64,000 nucleotides of DNA, from contig OX352762.1 in assembly GCA_947095585.1 (NCBI GenBank), positions 95,578,249-95,642,248 of the forward strand, read 5' to 3'. A program made the position numbers and the translations under genes. Under the pieces are notes generated by a model. That model had not been told where the DNA came from. It searched no databases and saw only the letters and a list, made by a program, of their open reading frames with translations. This stretch comes from Nephrocerus scutellatus. Taxonomy: Eukaryota > Arthropoda > Insecta > Diptera > Pipunculidae. Positions 21,991 to 33,615 of this stretch are shown one piece after another. Numbering within the stretch: the first letter of the stretch is position 1; every line of letters starts with the position of its first letter.

Positions 21991-23470
21991 CATGTGGGTG
22001 AAAGTAAAAGTTAAAAATGACTAGAACTGCTGCGTATTTGATTTTGCATCACAAAGTTGATTATCTCTTATTGTTGTTAATTTAAGTTAAATATAGAAAA
22101 TATAAAAATATTTTTCGAAGAAGAAATATATAAATATAATATATAATATAATATAATATAAATATGTTGGCAATAAGAGAAATCCGTTTAAGTAGTTAAC
22201 TTTATAACAATATGACAAGAGGCAAGCAGCTGTACAAACAATCTATGCAGATGAAACTTATTTCCCAAGTCACAATTCTCGTGATTGAGCTAGACATGAA
22301 TCAATCAAGAAGCTCTTTTCCAGCAAATAAGCACACAAGACACAATAATTCAAGCAGAGTTATAAATGAAGCGCATTGCATGTTGTGTCAGTCAGCCAGT
22401 CTGCCTGTCATGTTCGTTATAGCACATGCGAAATGCAAATTACGTGGAAATGTGGCGTGTGTGCCGGTTAACTTATTAAGAAAAGTTAGAAGCAGTTAAT
22501 GGGTTTCGTAATTGATAACACAATTATAAACAGTTTGCTTCTAAAATAGAAAAGCGGCAAATCGCGACGGGATGTTGCGTTGTTTCCTTTTGAACAAATT
22601 TAATTGCAAGTCTTTATTTATCAGATGCGTTTTTTTTTTAAGTTGAGGTTGTATTTATTCATTTACGAGACTAAAGTTAGAGACATTTTACGACAGCACG
22701 ACATGACATTACGACATTTATAAAGTAAATTTGCATTAAGCATCGTTGATTCGTTCAAAACAGCATCCGTTGATCGGGGGTCATTTCTAATCTCTGTTCA
22801 AAGCTTTTTAAAGGTACTGATTATTTTAAATACTGACCATTTTCAATTGCTATTGTGATATAATTGTATTTGTTTATATAATTATTTTTTTCATTAGATT
22901 TATTACTTTTTAATTGAATTGAATTTATGTACGGGTACAATTGGAAATAATGTATATTAACTTTGATCTAAGCAATCTTGTTAAATTGTCAAAAGCTTGT
23001 TTCTTTTTAAAAAAAATTTATTTAACTTGACTTGACCCCTGTTTATTCTAGTCTTCCAAACTAACGACTAACAAAACAAAATATTGTGGATGTGTTTGTT
23101 TACAATGTTCTTAAGAACAGCAAAAATCATAGTTTTTTATGCACTTTCGATCATAACTGACGATAGAAACGACGTATTTGGTTGATTCTTTTTTTGTTTG
23201 GTTCGTTATGAAATTTTTACCAAAAGAGAATTTGGGAAAATTACAAAAGTGAATGGGAAAATTTGAGAAACTAAAAATTGGATATTTTTTGAGAAAATAA
23301 CTCAATTGAATGTTTTCGGTAAAATGAAAAATGTGGAAAAACGCATTCCAGCCTAAATTAAAATAAAATTAAATTGGTTTTTTCTTTTGTGTTGATTTGC
23401 GATCTGTCTGACAAAAGTCGTTATTTCATTTCTATTCTAATAGATTCCAATAACTTGCGCTGTGTGCGCA
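21991..23470. other. No gene recognised
   Basis: AT-rich, with an AT microsatellite at about 22120-22163 (ATATAATATAATATAA). The 95-codon frame at 22212-22499 shows no domain, signal or splice context and is probably chance. Confidence 0.4.
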
Positions 23471-23471
23471 A

Positions 23472-23690
23472 ATGTCGTATGCCAGTTTATCCACTTCCAT
23501 CACGGTCTTTCTTTTACGATCTATCAACGCAATGATTCCAACCGACATGCCATGCCTTGAAAAGCCATGCTTCTCCCATGGTCAATTGTATGTCTTCTGC
23601 ACCAGTGTCGGAAAACCATCAGCTTTGTTTGTTTACATGCAAGACAACAAAACAAATAAAATGCAGTACACATACCAGAAGACCCCAAAA
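23472..23690 (+). pseudogene. Helitron/helentron helicase C-terminal relic
   Basis: The frame at 23472-23744 includes PCFSHGQLYVFCTSVGKPSA and LFVYMQDNKTNK, the C-terminal signature of the PIF1-like SF1 helicase of Helitron RepHel proteins (typically PCFSHGQLYVACSRVGxP). The preceding residues INAMIPTDMPCLE are decayed helicase. The coding part ends near 23665 where the minisatellite begins. The helicase motifs upstream are missing. A second relic of the same domain lies at 57880-58330 (minus). Confidence 0.8.
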
Positions 23691-24250
23691 GACCCCAAAC
23701 AAAGTTTCCCAAAGGAACCCAAAAGACCCTCAAAAGACCCCTAGAAGACCTACAAAAGACCCCCAAAACACCCAAAAAAGACCCCCAAAAGACGTAGAAA
23801 AGACTCTCAAAAGACTCCTAAAAGTCTCCTCAAAGGACGCTTAAAAATTTTCAAAGAACTCCAAAAAGGCCACCAAAAGACCCTCAAAAGAATCATAAAA
23901 GACGTCCCAAAAAACATTAAAGACCCTAACAGGACTTCCAAAAATCCTTCAAAAGATCCTTAAAAGACTTTTCGTAAGACTCCCGAAAGACCCCTAAAAA
24001 CCCTCCAAAGCCCCCCCCCCCCAAAGAAACCACAAAGGACCCCATAAAACCGTTAAAAGGTCCCCAAATGATACTCAAAAGACTCCCAAAAACCTCCAAA
24101 ATACCCCCCCAAAAGACCCTCAAAATATCAAGAAGAAACCCCTAAAAGACTCTCAAAAGACCCCTAAAAGAACCCCCAGGGGACCCCAACAAGCCCATAC
24201 CGAATTTCATACAAATCGATTGAGAAATTACTTAGTTCCCAAAATTTAAA
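23665..24250 (+). repeat. Minisatellite family H, copy 1 (AAAAGACCCYC units)
   Basis: About 45 imperfect units of 11-12 bp (AAAAGACCCTC type), including a run of about a dozen C near 24009. They are followed by one monomer CATACCGAATTTCATACAAA. It directly follows Helitron helicase coding, suggesting the minisatellite is the 3' non-coding part of that element. Confidence 0.85.
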
Positions 24251-24354
24251 AATGTAACACAATAATGTGACTCAAAATCGCACAAAATTATTTTTGATAC
24301 CGTACTTAATATTCTAAATTAATTAAATTAGTTTCGCTTATAACAAGTTAATGT

Positions 24355-24607
24355 AAAAAAACTTCGTTTTTCGGGTACAAACTTTTATATATACCACGAA
24401 CACGCCTTTATTATTTTGGAGAATAATCGCCAAAATATCTGGGCTATTTCAAAAGTATTTTCTTTTTTCTACGCTTCACACGCACTACGCATCAAAATTA
24501 ATTTGATTGAACATTTCAAATAGCTCTTCGTAAATTCACAAAACGATCACAAACAAATTTATTGAAAGTGGGACAAGACAACGTCTGTCGGGTCAGCTAT
24601 TTTGTAA
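24355..24607 (+). repeat. Repeat family J, copy 1, possible helentron end
   Basis: CGGGTACAAACTTTTATATA, GGAGAATAATCGCCAAAATA and CAAAAGTATTTTCTTTTTTC recur at 27705-27850. The segment ends GACAACGTCTGTCGGGTCAG. Position downstream of helicase and minisatellite suggests all three belong to one element spanning 23472-24607; this is inference. Confidence 0.5.
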
Positions 24608-24677
24608 CAAAACCTATCATGCCTTCAAAATTATAGCAAAATTTGGGTTAAGGTGGCTGTCAGTGAAACCGACACAC

Positions 24678-25505
24678 TTAGATCAGTAATAGTCCATTGT
24701 GATACCACACGGATCCCTCCGCATACTCGATGAACCAATTAGAGCTTCGTATTAAATGTAGGAGACTACCGATGTCAATGTTGCTCAGATCCATAATGTC
24801 TTTGTAGAAGAGAGCTCCATTATGAAGTTTACGTTTTTGGGAGAGGGCTGGACATGTACAGAGAGGATGGACGATGGACTCCTCATCTACGCAGCTTCTG
24901 CATAAGTCATTCAAGAAGACTTCAAGGCTTGCTGCATGCCTGCCTATGAGACAGTGTCCAGTGATGACACCTACAATAGCACCATTGTACGATATTTTTG
25001 GAGAAATCAAACACTTGTAGCGTTTCGGATCCAGCTTGGGCCAGATCTATTTTGCCGCTATGCAAGCTGTACCGTTTGACCACTTACAGTTAGTTTTTTC
25101 ATTAGCATCCTGCTTTAACAATAAAACAACATGTAGTATGCCTATGGAACCATATTCAGGTAAGAAAGGTAGTGTAGTTCCTTGCTTGGCAAGTTCGTCA
25201 GCCATACAGTTACACGGAATTGGAATTTCTCTGTACCCCGGCACCCAACACAGGTGGATATTAAACTGCTCTTCCATCTCCACGAGAGATGATCGGCAGT
25301 TAAGGGCAAGAATTGAATTTGTGGAGACTGATTCCAGGGATTTCAGTGCAGCTTGGCTATCCGAGAATATACGGATATCCTTAGAAAGACGAAAAGAGAG
25401 GCTAAGATTTAGGTTTTTTGAGAAACCGCCGACTCCGTCAACAGTTTTTGACACGTCTGTGCAAAAATGAATGTGTTCCTCCCAGGTAAGCGTCTTCATC
25501 CCAGA
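24678..25505 (-). pseudogene. LINE RNase H and zinc-knuckle C-terminus (R1/LOA/I type)
   Basis: Minus-strand remnant of a LINE whose pol ends in an RNase H domain. In order it has HFCTDVSKTVDG (first RNase H Asp region), RIFSDSQAALKSLES (catalytic Asp motif), LCWVPGY (usually WVPGH), and ADELAKQGTTLP; then, after a frameshift near 25030, ISPKISYNGAIVGVITGHCL, IGRHAASLE and the CCHC motif CRSCVDEESIVHPLCTCPAL, ending LIRSSNWFIEYAEG before a stop. The 5' side is cut where family C sequence begins near 25510. Reverse transcriptase and endonuclease are absent. The reading frames 25047-25637 and 24678-25010 cover the two halves, but the ATG at 25637 lies in the neighbouring repeat and is not a real start. 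Confidence 0.85.
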
Positions 25506-25539
25506 ATGATTTGGAGGGGAGGGGAAGGAAGTTTTTGAA

Positions 25540-25755
25540 ATGTTTAAAAAAATTTGTTTGGGAGCTCCTAACCCCGGGGCTCCATCAGTACAAAGTGTTC
25601 TCCGCCGGAGATAAATTTTGCTACCGGAAATACACATGTGTGCAAAGTTTCAATAAAATTGGGCTTTAGGAAGTGGCTTATACATAAATTGATCGCATGA
25701 TTCCACGACAAACAAACAGACCACAGGCACGCGAAGTCAATACATAGAATTTAAT
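25540..25755 (+). repeat. Composite repeat family C, copy 6 (right half)
   Basis: TTTGGGAGCTCCTAACCCCG, ACACATGTGTGCAAAGTTTC, GGCTTTAGGAAGTGGCTTA and GGCACGCGAAGTCAATACAT. It probably truncated the LINE at 24678-25505. Confidence 0.7.
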
Positions 25756-25787
25756 GAGGAAACATTTCGTGTGATATATTATATTAC

Positions 25788-25973
25788 ATAACGAGCGAGG
25801 AAAGTGGACGTTAGGTTTTTCTGCTCAATGCAAGATTACGCTGAGAATGTGTGTTCGCTGTGACTGCAGTAAATAACAAAAATATTTTATATGTTAAATC
25901 ACTAGAGTGTGTAAAGGCTACTTTCGAAGCTGGGTTATAGTGTATGAAACAGTCACTTTTGTCTATGGGCGTT
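25788..25973 (-). repeat. Dispersed repeat family A, copy 3
   Basis: Starts GAGCGAGGAAAGTGGACG and ends GTCACTTTTGTCTATGGGC. The GGTTTAGCAGAAAAACC segment is mostly deleted. The shared frame is interrupted by a TGG-to-TGA change. Confidence 0.75.
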
Positions 25974-26435
25974 TGAAAACAAATTTACTTAAAAGGGAAA
26001 CGAAAAATATAATACGAGTTTTTTGAAATATATTTTGAATTGTAAGGAATAATCCACACTCCCACCAGTGATCGCTTGTTGAACACTTTTCTTTTTTCTG
26101 ACAACTAAGTTGAACTCAGTGATTATTATTAAGTATGAAATGTGATTATTGTAGACATTTTTTTTTCTCTTCCCAAGTACTAATTCTTGATCAATATTTA
26201 ACAGCGGCTTAGAGGTGAGTTCGTATGCAATGCATAAGGCAACAGACAAGCATTATTCAGTTGGAACCAATCTCGTTTGCTGCAATGGTGTTACTATGAC
26301 TAAAAATTCAACACTTATCGTCACGCGTTAGTGGAATTTTTAGATTCTCAGTGTGGACTTTTTAAATTTCTTTTTAAATTTCTCTATACTAACTTTGTTT
26401 GGTTGTGTGTTCGTTAGTAGCCACACTTGTAATCA
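25974..26435. other. No feature recognised
   Basis: AT-rich, no repeat or gene identified. Confidence 0.4.
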
Positions 26436-26575
26436 ATTTTTGATCCACTTCGTAAACTTTGCACCATGTGTACTCGTATCTAAGATTTTCTGTAAAAAAG
26501 TCGAGGTGATCGGGCCAAGAGGCTCCTATATAAATTTTTCAAAACTAACCCGATTTTATTCAAATGAGAGAACAC
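26436..26575 (-). repeat. Composite repeat family C, truncated copy 7
   Basis: TTTTTGATCCACTTCG, CCATGTGTA, GATCGGGCCAAGAGGCTCCT and AACCCGATTTTATTCAAAT, in reverse orientation. Interrupted by the 6-bp insertion at 26471-26478. Confidence 0.55.
26471..26478. other. TACTCGTA insertion inside family C copy (excision-footprint candidate)
   Basis: Other reverse family C copies read CACATGTGTATCTCCGAT; this copy reads CCATGTGTACTCGTATCTAAGAT. Removing CTCGTA restores TGTGTATCT exactly. Confidence 0.6.
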
Positions 26576-27600
26576 GAAAACTTGAAGGGGTTGTAAAGGG
26601 TATAGGCACAAAATACCAGGCGGTTTACTTTTATCATACTCTTGCGTATGATGTCATAAACCTAACTTATTAAGGCAAAATTACTAATTAAAATATTCAT
26701 ATATATTGAACTTCACCCACCTTATCGAATTGGCTAATCATTTTGTTTTATTTAATTATGCAAAATTCAGGCAAATATTGGAAAACAAAATGCACGTATC
26801 AAATTGCACGTATTCACCGGTCGAAAGACGAACTTTATAATAGACGAAATAAAAAGAAAGCACTCCACAAAAACTAATAATTGGTAAGATTACTCTGCTG
26901 TTGTGCACACCGTTTCAGCAAACGTGCGACTCAGTACGAAGTATGCCTCACAACTGAATGCAAATTCAGCTTTAGCTAAAGCTGAAGTACAACAATACCA
27001 ACCGAAAAGTGTATTTTGAGTCTACACAAAAATGATCGTCATCGGTTGTTTTTGTTTATCTCTGATTTATCGGCCGGTCGTGCGGTCGAGCGAGAAAGAT
27101 CGCGTGGAAACTGTTGTCAGGTAACAAGGAGTAGAAATTGGGAACTGAAGCGTATTGGCATCATACAAAAAAGAATAAACACAGTTCCAGTGAATATACT
27201 CGTATCTCCGAGGCTACGTACCAGGGAAATGAATCATGTAAGACCCCATTTCATGCGTTTCCCACAATTTTCATCGTCTTGTACGAGTATTACTTTTGTA
27301 CACACAACGGTATATTGAACTCTATTTCGTTTGCCTCCCTGTACGAGTAATCGCAACTCCACAAGTGATGGAGAAAACTTTTTATTCCGGTATTCCTTGA
27401 GCACTTTACATGTTTGCTTTTTTTGCCTTTGTTTTGTTTGGCTTTGTTTTGCACGTTGTGCACTTGGATAAGTTTGGTGTGAGTATCTGGTGTGATTTTG
27501 TTTGATAATCTGTGTCATTATTATTAAACATAGCGTGCCACTGCAAATGAAAGCGGCTAAGATCGATAGCTTATTTAGAGACTTTTAATTTTTTTTAAAA
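26576..27600. other. No certain gene; cluster of three TACGAGTA sites and a possible 5' exon
   Basis: TACTCGTA at 27197-27204, TACGAGTA at 27282-27289 and 27342-27349. A GC-richer patch (CGGCCGGTCGTGCGGTCGAG) ending TTGTCAG|GTAACA near 27121 lies about 190 bp after a TCAGTACG initiator-like motif at 26931, and could be a plus-strand 5' exon. No protein family is recognised. Confidence 0.25.
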
Positions 27601-28270
27601 ACACCATAAATTTGTTTTCCAAATCAAAACCATAAAAACCATAAAAACGATAAAACGATAAAAACCATAAAAAACCATAAGAACAATAAAATCCACTACT
27701 TTTTTCGGGTACAAACTTTTATGTATACTTCGAAACACGCCACACAGTCCTTTATTATTTGGTAATAATCGCCAAAATATCGGGTTTTGATGTCGGGGCT
27801 ATTCCAAAGTATTTTCTTTTTTCCTCGCTTTACACGCAAAACGCATTAAACGCAGGATATCAAAATTGGCCCCTGACATTGAGCCGCTCACAAAATTTCA
27901 GCCTTATAAGTCGTGCGAAAGGTGGTTAAAAATTACATAAAAACGATAAAATGGCGCGATTTCAATATATCACGCGCGCTACACGCGAAACGTGACACAC
28001 GTAATACTGAATATAGGGAATGGAATATAAAAATGATGTTTTGGATTTAGATACTCACAAAATTTCAGCTCTCTAGGTAGTGTGGAAGTTGGTTAAAAAG
28101 GACTTCAAACAAGTCGAAAAATAAATTTCAACCCATCACATGCTCCACATAGGACACGCGACACGCTTCATACGCGGATTATAGAAAATGCTATTTTGGA
28201 CTTAGACATTTACAAAATTTCAGCTCGTGTGGAAGGTGGTTAAAAAGCACCTCAATTTAGTTGAAAATAC
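27601..28270 (+). repeat. Repeat family J, copy 2, with tandem monomers
   Basis: A (CATAAAAACGATAAAA)-type array at 27603-27690, then CGGGTACAAACTTTTATGTA and TAATAATCGCCAAAATATCG as in 24355-24490. Three monomers of about 150-166 bp follow, marked by CACAAAATTTCAGC near 27890 and 28057 and TACAAAATTTCAGC near 28208, each followed by GGTGGTTAAAAA or a close form. Confidence 0.6.
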
Positions 28271-28339
28271 AGACAAAAAGGAGTCAAGTTAAATAAAAGT
28301 TTTTTAAAATAATATGGGAATACCAAATTTTTAAGCAAA

Positions 28340-28875
28340 TTGTTGTTAATTGAGATACAACGTTTGAAAAAAATCGCGCCTTAGAAAGTGAGTTATAAAT
28401 TGATCACAAGATTTGGCGACAAAACACAAACAAACAAACACGCCATGGTGTTATAGAGAATTAAAAAAAAACAATTCATTTAAAATTTTCATATAAATTC
28501 TCTAATTTGAGATACATATGTTTGCAAAGAATTTTTTGTAAATTTTTTAAAAAAATTGTATGGGACACCAGGGGCCCGATCTCTACCAAATTTTTACAAA
28601 AGTGTTGGTCATCGAAGATGCACATCTGTATAAAATTTGAAGAAAATCTAGGTTTTTTTTAAAAAATTTGTATAGGAGCTCCCCAGACCCCGGGACCAGA
28701 TTACTTATAAATTTTTACAAAAGTCTTGTCAATCGGAGATCGGGTACAATTCTAAAAAAATTTGTATTGGAGTCCCCAGACCCCGGAGCCCGATCACTAC
28801 GAATAAATATTAATAAAAAGTATTATCACCGGAAACACAGATGTGCGCAAACTTTCAATAAAATCGTGCTTTTAA
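28340..28875 (+). repeat. Composite repeat family C, copies 8/9
   Basis: A right-end block (GTTATAGAGAATTAAAAA) at about 28450-28470 is followed by a new left block (TATAAATTCTCTAATTTGAG) and three to four monomers with GGGGCCCGATCTCTACCAAA and AGACCCCGGAGCCCGATCAC. It ends CTTTCAATAAAATCGTGCTT. Confidence 0.65.
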
Positions 28876-28907
28876 TATCATGAAACCATCCATCAACATC
28901 ACAGACA

Positions 28908-29612
28908 ATATTGAATATTGATATTGTCCTTTTAGCCGGAACCGTGAAAAGTATGGAGCTTATGATTAATAGACTGGAAAGCTACTGTAATACATGGTAT
29001 CTATCTGGTAGCTTAAATTAAACGAAGATCATGTTATTTAGCAATAGTGGCGGGCGATATTCTCGGAATGAAACTTGGAAGTATTAAAGAGAGCGCGTAT
29101 AAATTGTAAAGATTGTAGGTATCTAGTAGTGGTGATTTCAGCAATAACAAATACATTTTGAAACCAAATTAAAATAAGCTAAACGAGCTATTTGCTCAGT
29201 ATGGGGGAAATGTGTCAACAATTAATACATTGAACACATTTCGAATCAAAAAATGCTTCTACTCTGCACATATGCGGCTGTCATAAAATTCCTACGCTAC
29301 AGCATGAAATGAGTTTTTAAGCTTCAAATTAACACACCAAAATATATGCCTTATAGTCTGGCGTGCCCCCCCCCCCCCCCAACACAATTTTTGGAAACCT
29401 TTAAATTACACTTGAGCTATACTGTAAAAGTAATGGGGCAAGTAAGGCTACCAAAGATAATAATTTCCCATTTAATTTCAAGAAGAGGAGAGCTTATGCA
29501 AAAATGGGAAAAATTAGCACAAAACTGTATTAACTTCAGATTCTTACTTACAATGAGGAGAGAACATCACTTATGCAAAAATTCAACTCTATACATGCAA
29601 TACGACTATATA
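28908..29612 (+). pseudogene. Degenerate LINE reverse transcriptase C-terminus
   Basis: Frame-shifted remains of a non-LTR pol. Near 28950 lies SMELMINRLESYCNTWYLS, the segment after the catalytic YADD; near 29165 KLNELFAQYGGN; near 29270 a decayed C-terminal linker; and in the frame 29346-29615 FLETFKLHLSYTVKVM, RLPKIIISHLISRRGE and MQKWEKLAQNC, a pattern seen at the C-terminus of insect LINE pols. A run of 14 C at about 29367-29380 sits inside. There are many stops. The clade is not certain. No link to families B or D is apparent. Confidence 0.6.
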
Positions 29613-30288
29613 TAAATAAAGCCCAGTAATCGCAGGTTAGAATGTTGTACAGTAAAATGAGGTACAATATACAAGAAAAACATATTTTTTTAATTATAAT
29701 TCAACCGACATATTTAAAATAATAGGAGAATTAATAAACTTGAACTTTATGCCAATCTTTGGAATTACCGAAAATCACACTTCCATCGAATCGATCACTT
29801 GATCAGTTAAATGTTAAATGTGCTGGTATCTATGAAGAAAACCAATTTTATTGTAAAAATTGCAAAATCCACTTACGTCCAAAAAGTGGGATTATTTCAT
29901 ACCAACTTCTTACATGATTTAGTTTTTGCTTTTTACTTTTTTTCGCTAAATAAAATACTTTTGCGTTGATTAATAAATAAGTTATCCCCCAACATAACTA
30001 CTGACTGTTTAAACAGCCTTCATTTTCCAGGTTTTCCGAAATACCTATAATTTTTTTGATAATACTTCTAAAACAATACATTCGTATAGATAAACATATT
30101 TAGAAATCTCTGTAATCGGAGGTCAAAAAAAGATTCAGCAACAACTGGGTTAATGCGTTTAAAATCAACTGCCCCTTAATTAAAGTAAAGTAACTTTAAG
30201 CAGATTGGCCGTGCACAATGATGGAATAAATGGAAATATCCTATTTAGACTTTTCATCTCTATAAAATGTTGTGCATGATTGATTCAC
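29613..30288. other. No feature recognised
   Basis: AT-rich spacer between two LINE relics. Confidence 0.4.
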
Positions 30289-30289
30289 G

Positions 30290-32815
30290 TCTTAGTCCCT
30301 TCAAAGTAAGGTTGGCGCGAGGCCAATAGCCTCTCCCGTAACAAGTTATTATTGCGGAACCCAAAATCAGCCACGGATGCACTGATGAACGATGACGACC
30401 ACGGCAACGAAAACGGCTAAGCGATTTAAGAACGAACGTACGCTCACTGTCTAGTGCTCGAGTTGAACAGCAGCTGGCCCATACCATGTCTAAATATAAG
30501 GCTGTCATAACAGCAATCCAGGATATGCGGTGGACGGGGAATGGTGTCTTACAAAAATCAAAATATGACATTTATTACAGCTGTCATGCAAGACAACATG
30601 TGCTCGAGGTGGAGTTTCTAGTCAACCCACCGTTATCGGCTTTAAAGGAATAAATTAACGGCTACATATGTACCCTTCGTGTGCGGGGCGGGATTTAAAA
30701 AAACATTAGCCTCATAAACGTTCACGCACCTACAGAGGATTCCCCAAATGAAGAAAAAGACGAATTCTTTGAATCAGTCGAACGGGAACTCCATGCCTGC
30801 CCTCAGTATGATGTAAAAATCATTCTGGGGGATATGAATTCTAAAATAGGTATTGAGCCAGTATTCAAGCAGTACATTGGTACCCATAGCTTACACGAGA
30901 CCACTAATGACAATGGATAACGAGTTATAGAGATGGCAGCAAGCAATATCCACAAAGCCACCTGGGTATCTCCTGATAGAGCCACTCGCAACCAGATATG
31001 CCACGTGTTGATAGACCGCCGACACAACCCGAACATGACGACGGTACAAACGTACCGAGGTGCCAACGTCGACTCGGACCACTATCTTGTTGGTATGGTG
31101 CCCCAAGCGGGGATTGCATCTTCCCGAAAGACTGTATCCGCAAATTCAATGCGAGTCAACACGGCTGCCCTTCACAACGAAGAGACCAGAAACAACTACG
31201 GTTAAGCGATAGGACTCGCCCTAAATGCAGGGAGAGTAAGTCCTGGGGCTGAGATGTCGGGCGCAGAAGAGAAATGGACACGCCTTGAGAATGCTGCGAT
31301 TAGTACTGCTGACTCCATCTTAGGCAGTAGAGATCGGAACGACTGCTTCTATGACGAATGCAAGCTAGGGACTGAACGTAGGATTGTTGAGTACCGAGCA
31401 ATGCAACAATCTCATAGAACGCGGGCACGCGAAGATGAATATAAAGCGCTCAAAAGATATGAAACAACAGTTCGTCGATTCAGAAGAATCTCGTCTGTGA
31501 ACTAGAACAGTACAGAGAGCAAGGACCGCGGTAAGACGCAATATACACCGTCTTCCACATACTGAAAAAACAAAGAGGGTAATCTGATCGCCGATATCAA
31601 AGGCGTCTTAAAGTGATGGGAAGAGCACTTTCATAAGTTGCTAAATGGCCAGCTAACTGAGGAACTGGAGGCTCCACCAAAGACAGAAAATTATACTATG
31701 CTGCCGCCACCAAGCATAGTCGAAGTTAGCAGAGCGATAAATCGGCTCAAAAATAATAAGGCCCCGGGATCTGATGGGATCCCAGCGGAACTGATAAAAA
31801 TAAGAGGCCCCACATTACACCAAGCAATTCGTGAAATAATAGTGCAAGTATGGGAAGAAGAAGTTATGCCAGAAGACTGGCGAAGAGGCATACATAAGAA
31901 GGGAGATATCACAAAATGCAGCAATTATCGCGGTATAACGTTATTGAGTACCGCGTATAAGATTTTCTCCTCTATCCTTCAAGACAGGATAGCCCCATAC
32001 GCTAAAGTCATCATTGGTCCATACCATTGTGGCTTCATCCCAGGCAAATCAACAACTGATCAGATTTACACCCTTAGCCAGGTGATGAAAAAATGTCTAG
32101 AGTTTCAAAACTCCCTACACCATATTTTTATAGACTTTAAAGCCGCCTATGATAGCATAGCCAGAGTAGAACTTTATAAAGCCTGTTGATGGCGTTGGAG
32201 AAAGTAATCCGAGATTATGACGTAACGGCGAGAGCAGCAATCCTCTATAACTCCGTTCAGATATTGACTTACGAAGACGATATTGACTTCTTTGGTAGAC
32301 ACCCAAGAGCTGTACAGGAAACTTTCATCTAGATCGAGCAGGCGGCATGAAATCTGGGGCTGCACATTAATGAGAGCAAAACAAAAATATGGTGGCTTGT
32401 GCGAGTGGAAGATCTAAAATTGGTACCGGTGTATTCGTAAAATAGTGGATCGTGAATTTGAAGCAGTGCAATGCTTTAACTATCTCGGGTCAACTGCAGC
32501 AGCAGATAACAGCATGCAACCAGAAATACGCGCACGGTTGCTTAAAGCCAACAAAGCCTACTAGAGTCTGCCAAGACCCTTCAAATCCAGGAACTTAACT
32601 ATAACATCCAAGCTGCTGTTATTTAAGACAATGGTCTGGTACTGATATTACTTACATATGGATCCGAGACGTGGGTGCTTAGCAAAAAGCGATGCCGGAC
32701 AAGACTACGCTGGAAGGATGGCGTAGACCAGGACGCTCGAAATCGGGACCGGTGGAGAGACTTTTAGCGGCCATGAACGGACCCCGGTTGTAGAGTTAAA
32801 TATGATGATAATGAT
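30290..32815 (+). mobile_element. RTE-like LINE family B, near full span, inactive
   Basis: Starts CCCTTCAAAGTAAGGTTGGC and ends TGTAGAGTTAAATATGATGATA. Order: endonuclease (GTGGACGGGGAATGG near 30530, NVHAPTED near 30720, CPQYDVKIILGDMNS near 30800, TYRGANVDSDHYLVGMV in frame 30933-31205), linker (31254-31505), RT frame 31638-32189, then a deletion at 32187 that removes RT motif B, a mutated YADD (TYEDDIDFF near 32270), the segment 32470-32690, and a jump to the C-terminal TLRWKDGVDQD. About 70 bp of endonuclease are missing near 30945 relative to the copy at 20.9 kb. Confidence 0.85.
31638..32189 (+). pseudogene. Open reverse transcriptase frame of the family B copy
   Basis: A 183-codon frame covering the fingers and first palm motifs of the RT: pre-RT SRAINRLKNNKAPGSDG, GIPAELIKIRGPTLHQ, VMPEDWRRGIHKKGD (short deletion versus RRGILCPIH in the copy at 49.4 kb), SNYRGITLLSTAYK, FIPGKSTTDQ and FIDFKAAYDSIARVEL with the motif A aspartate. 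It terminates at a deletion junction (ELYKAC stop), so the YADD motif is not in the same frame. No active enzyme can be made from it. Confidence 0.85.
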
Positions 32816-33289
32816 ACCACACTTTCCGATATAACAGCACAAGGACTTGTGACTATACGCATTTACACTTATTTGTGTGGGGTTTTATTTTACTTTGCGT
32901 TATATTACGTTATATTTATTATTTAAACTAAAGTATTTTTTGCGTTTTATAAAGGTATATGAAATGCAGCAATTTACGTTTACGTGGACTGCGACAGTTA
33001 TATCATTGACGAAAACACTGTAAGCTAACACAGCAATGTTTTGTCTTCAAAGAAAAAGTAAGAGTACATATTTTCATATAAAATTTGGTGTAGAATCGCT
33101 TCAAGGTTATTTATGGACCTTAGTACCTTACTTTCTCATTGTCTTTAGTTAAATAACATAATTTTTATTGTTTGCATTTTAAATGGTAACTACAATTGTC
33201 CGAAATCGATAACAAAACTGTATGAGTAGTAAATGTATCCAAAATTAGTCTCTAGATTGATTTCATTATTTTCTATTTTTATTAAATTA
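32816..33289. other. No feature recognised
   Basis: AT-rich. Confidence 0.4.
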
Positions 33290-33615
33290 CTAGCTGTTCT
33301 CAGACGCTTCGCTACACGTGAAATCCCGCTCATATCTTACCACCGCGTGGTAGGGGGTATACTATAGCCTCTAACTTTCCCTCACCTGTTAGTAAAATTT
33401 TAAAAAATTAAAATTTTATAAAAATTTGTTTGTAAATGTGTCTGTTGTTAAATTTTATATTTTTTCCCTCCCTTTTACCTTAGGGTGGATATGCAGTATA
33501 CTATATAGATATGGAGTGTCTATAACCTTCAACCATCTGCCAGTAATATGCGCTGAAAATTTCAAAATCGGTTAGGATATGTGAGTTTCCATAAATAACA
33601 TACATAGGTAACAAA
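33290..33615 (+). repeat. Possible dispersed repeat of the AGCTG...ACGCTTCGC type
   Basis: CTAGCTGTTCTCAGACGCTTCG at the left and CTGAAAATTTCAAAATCGGT at the right resemble decayed ends of repeats that are widespread in insect genomes. Only partial similarity to 57661-57700 was seen inside the window, so the call is tentative. Confidence 0.3.

Noticed and set aside
22212..22499. 95-codon plus-strand frame
   Set aside because: No domain, no signal or membrane segment, AT-rich surroundings without splice sites.
25036..25470. 144-codon plus-strand frame
   Set aside because: Antisense to the RNase H domain at 24678-25505.
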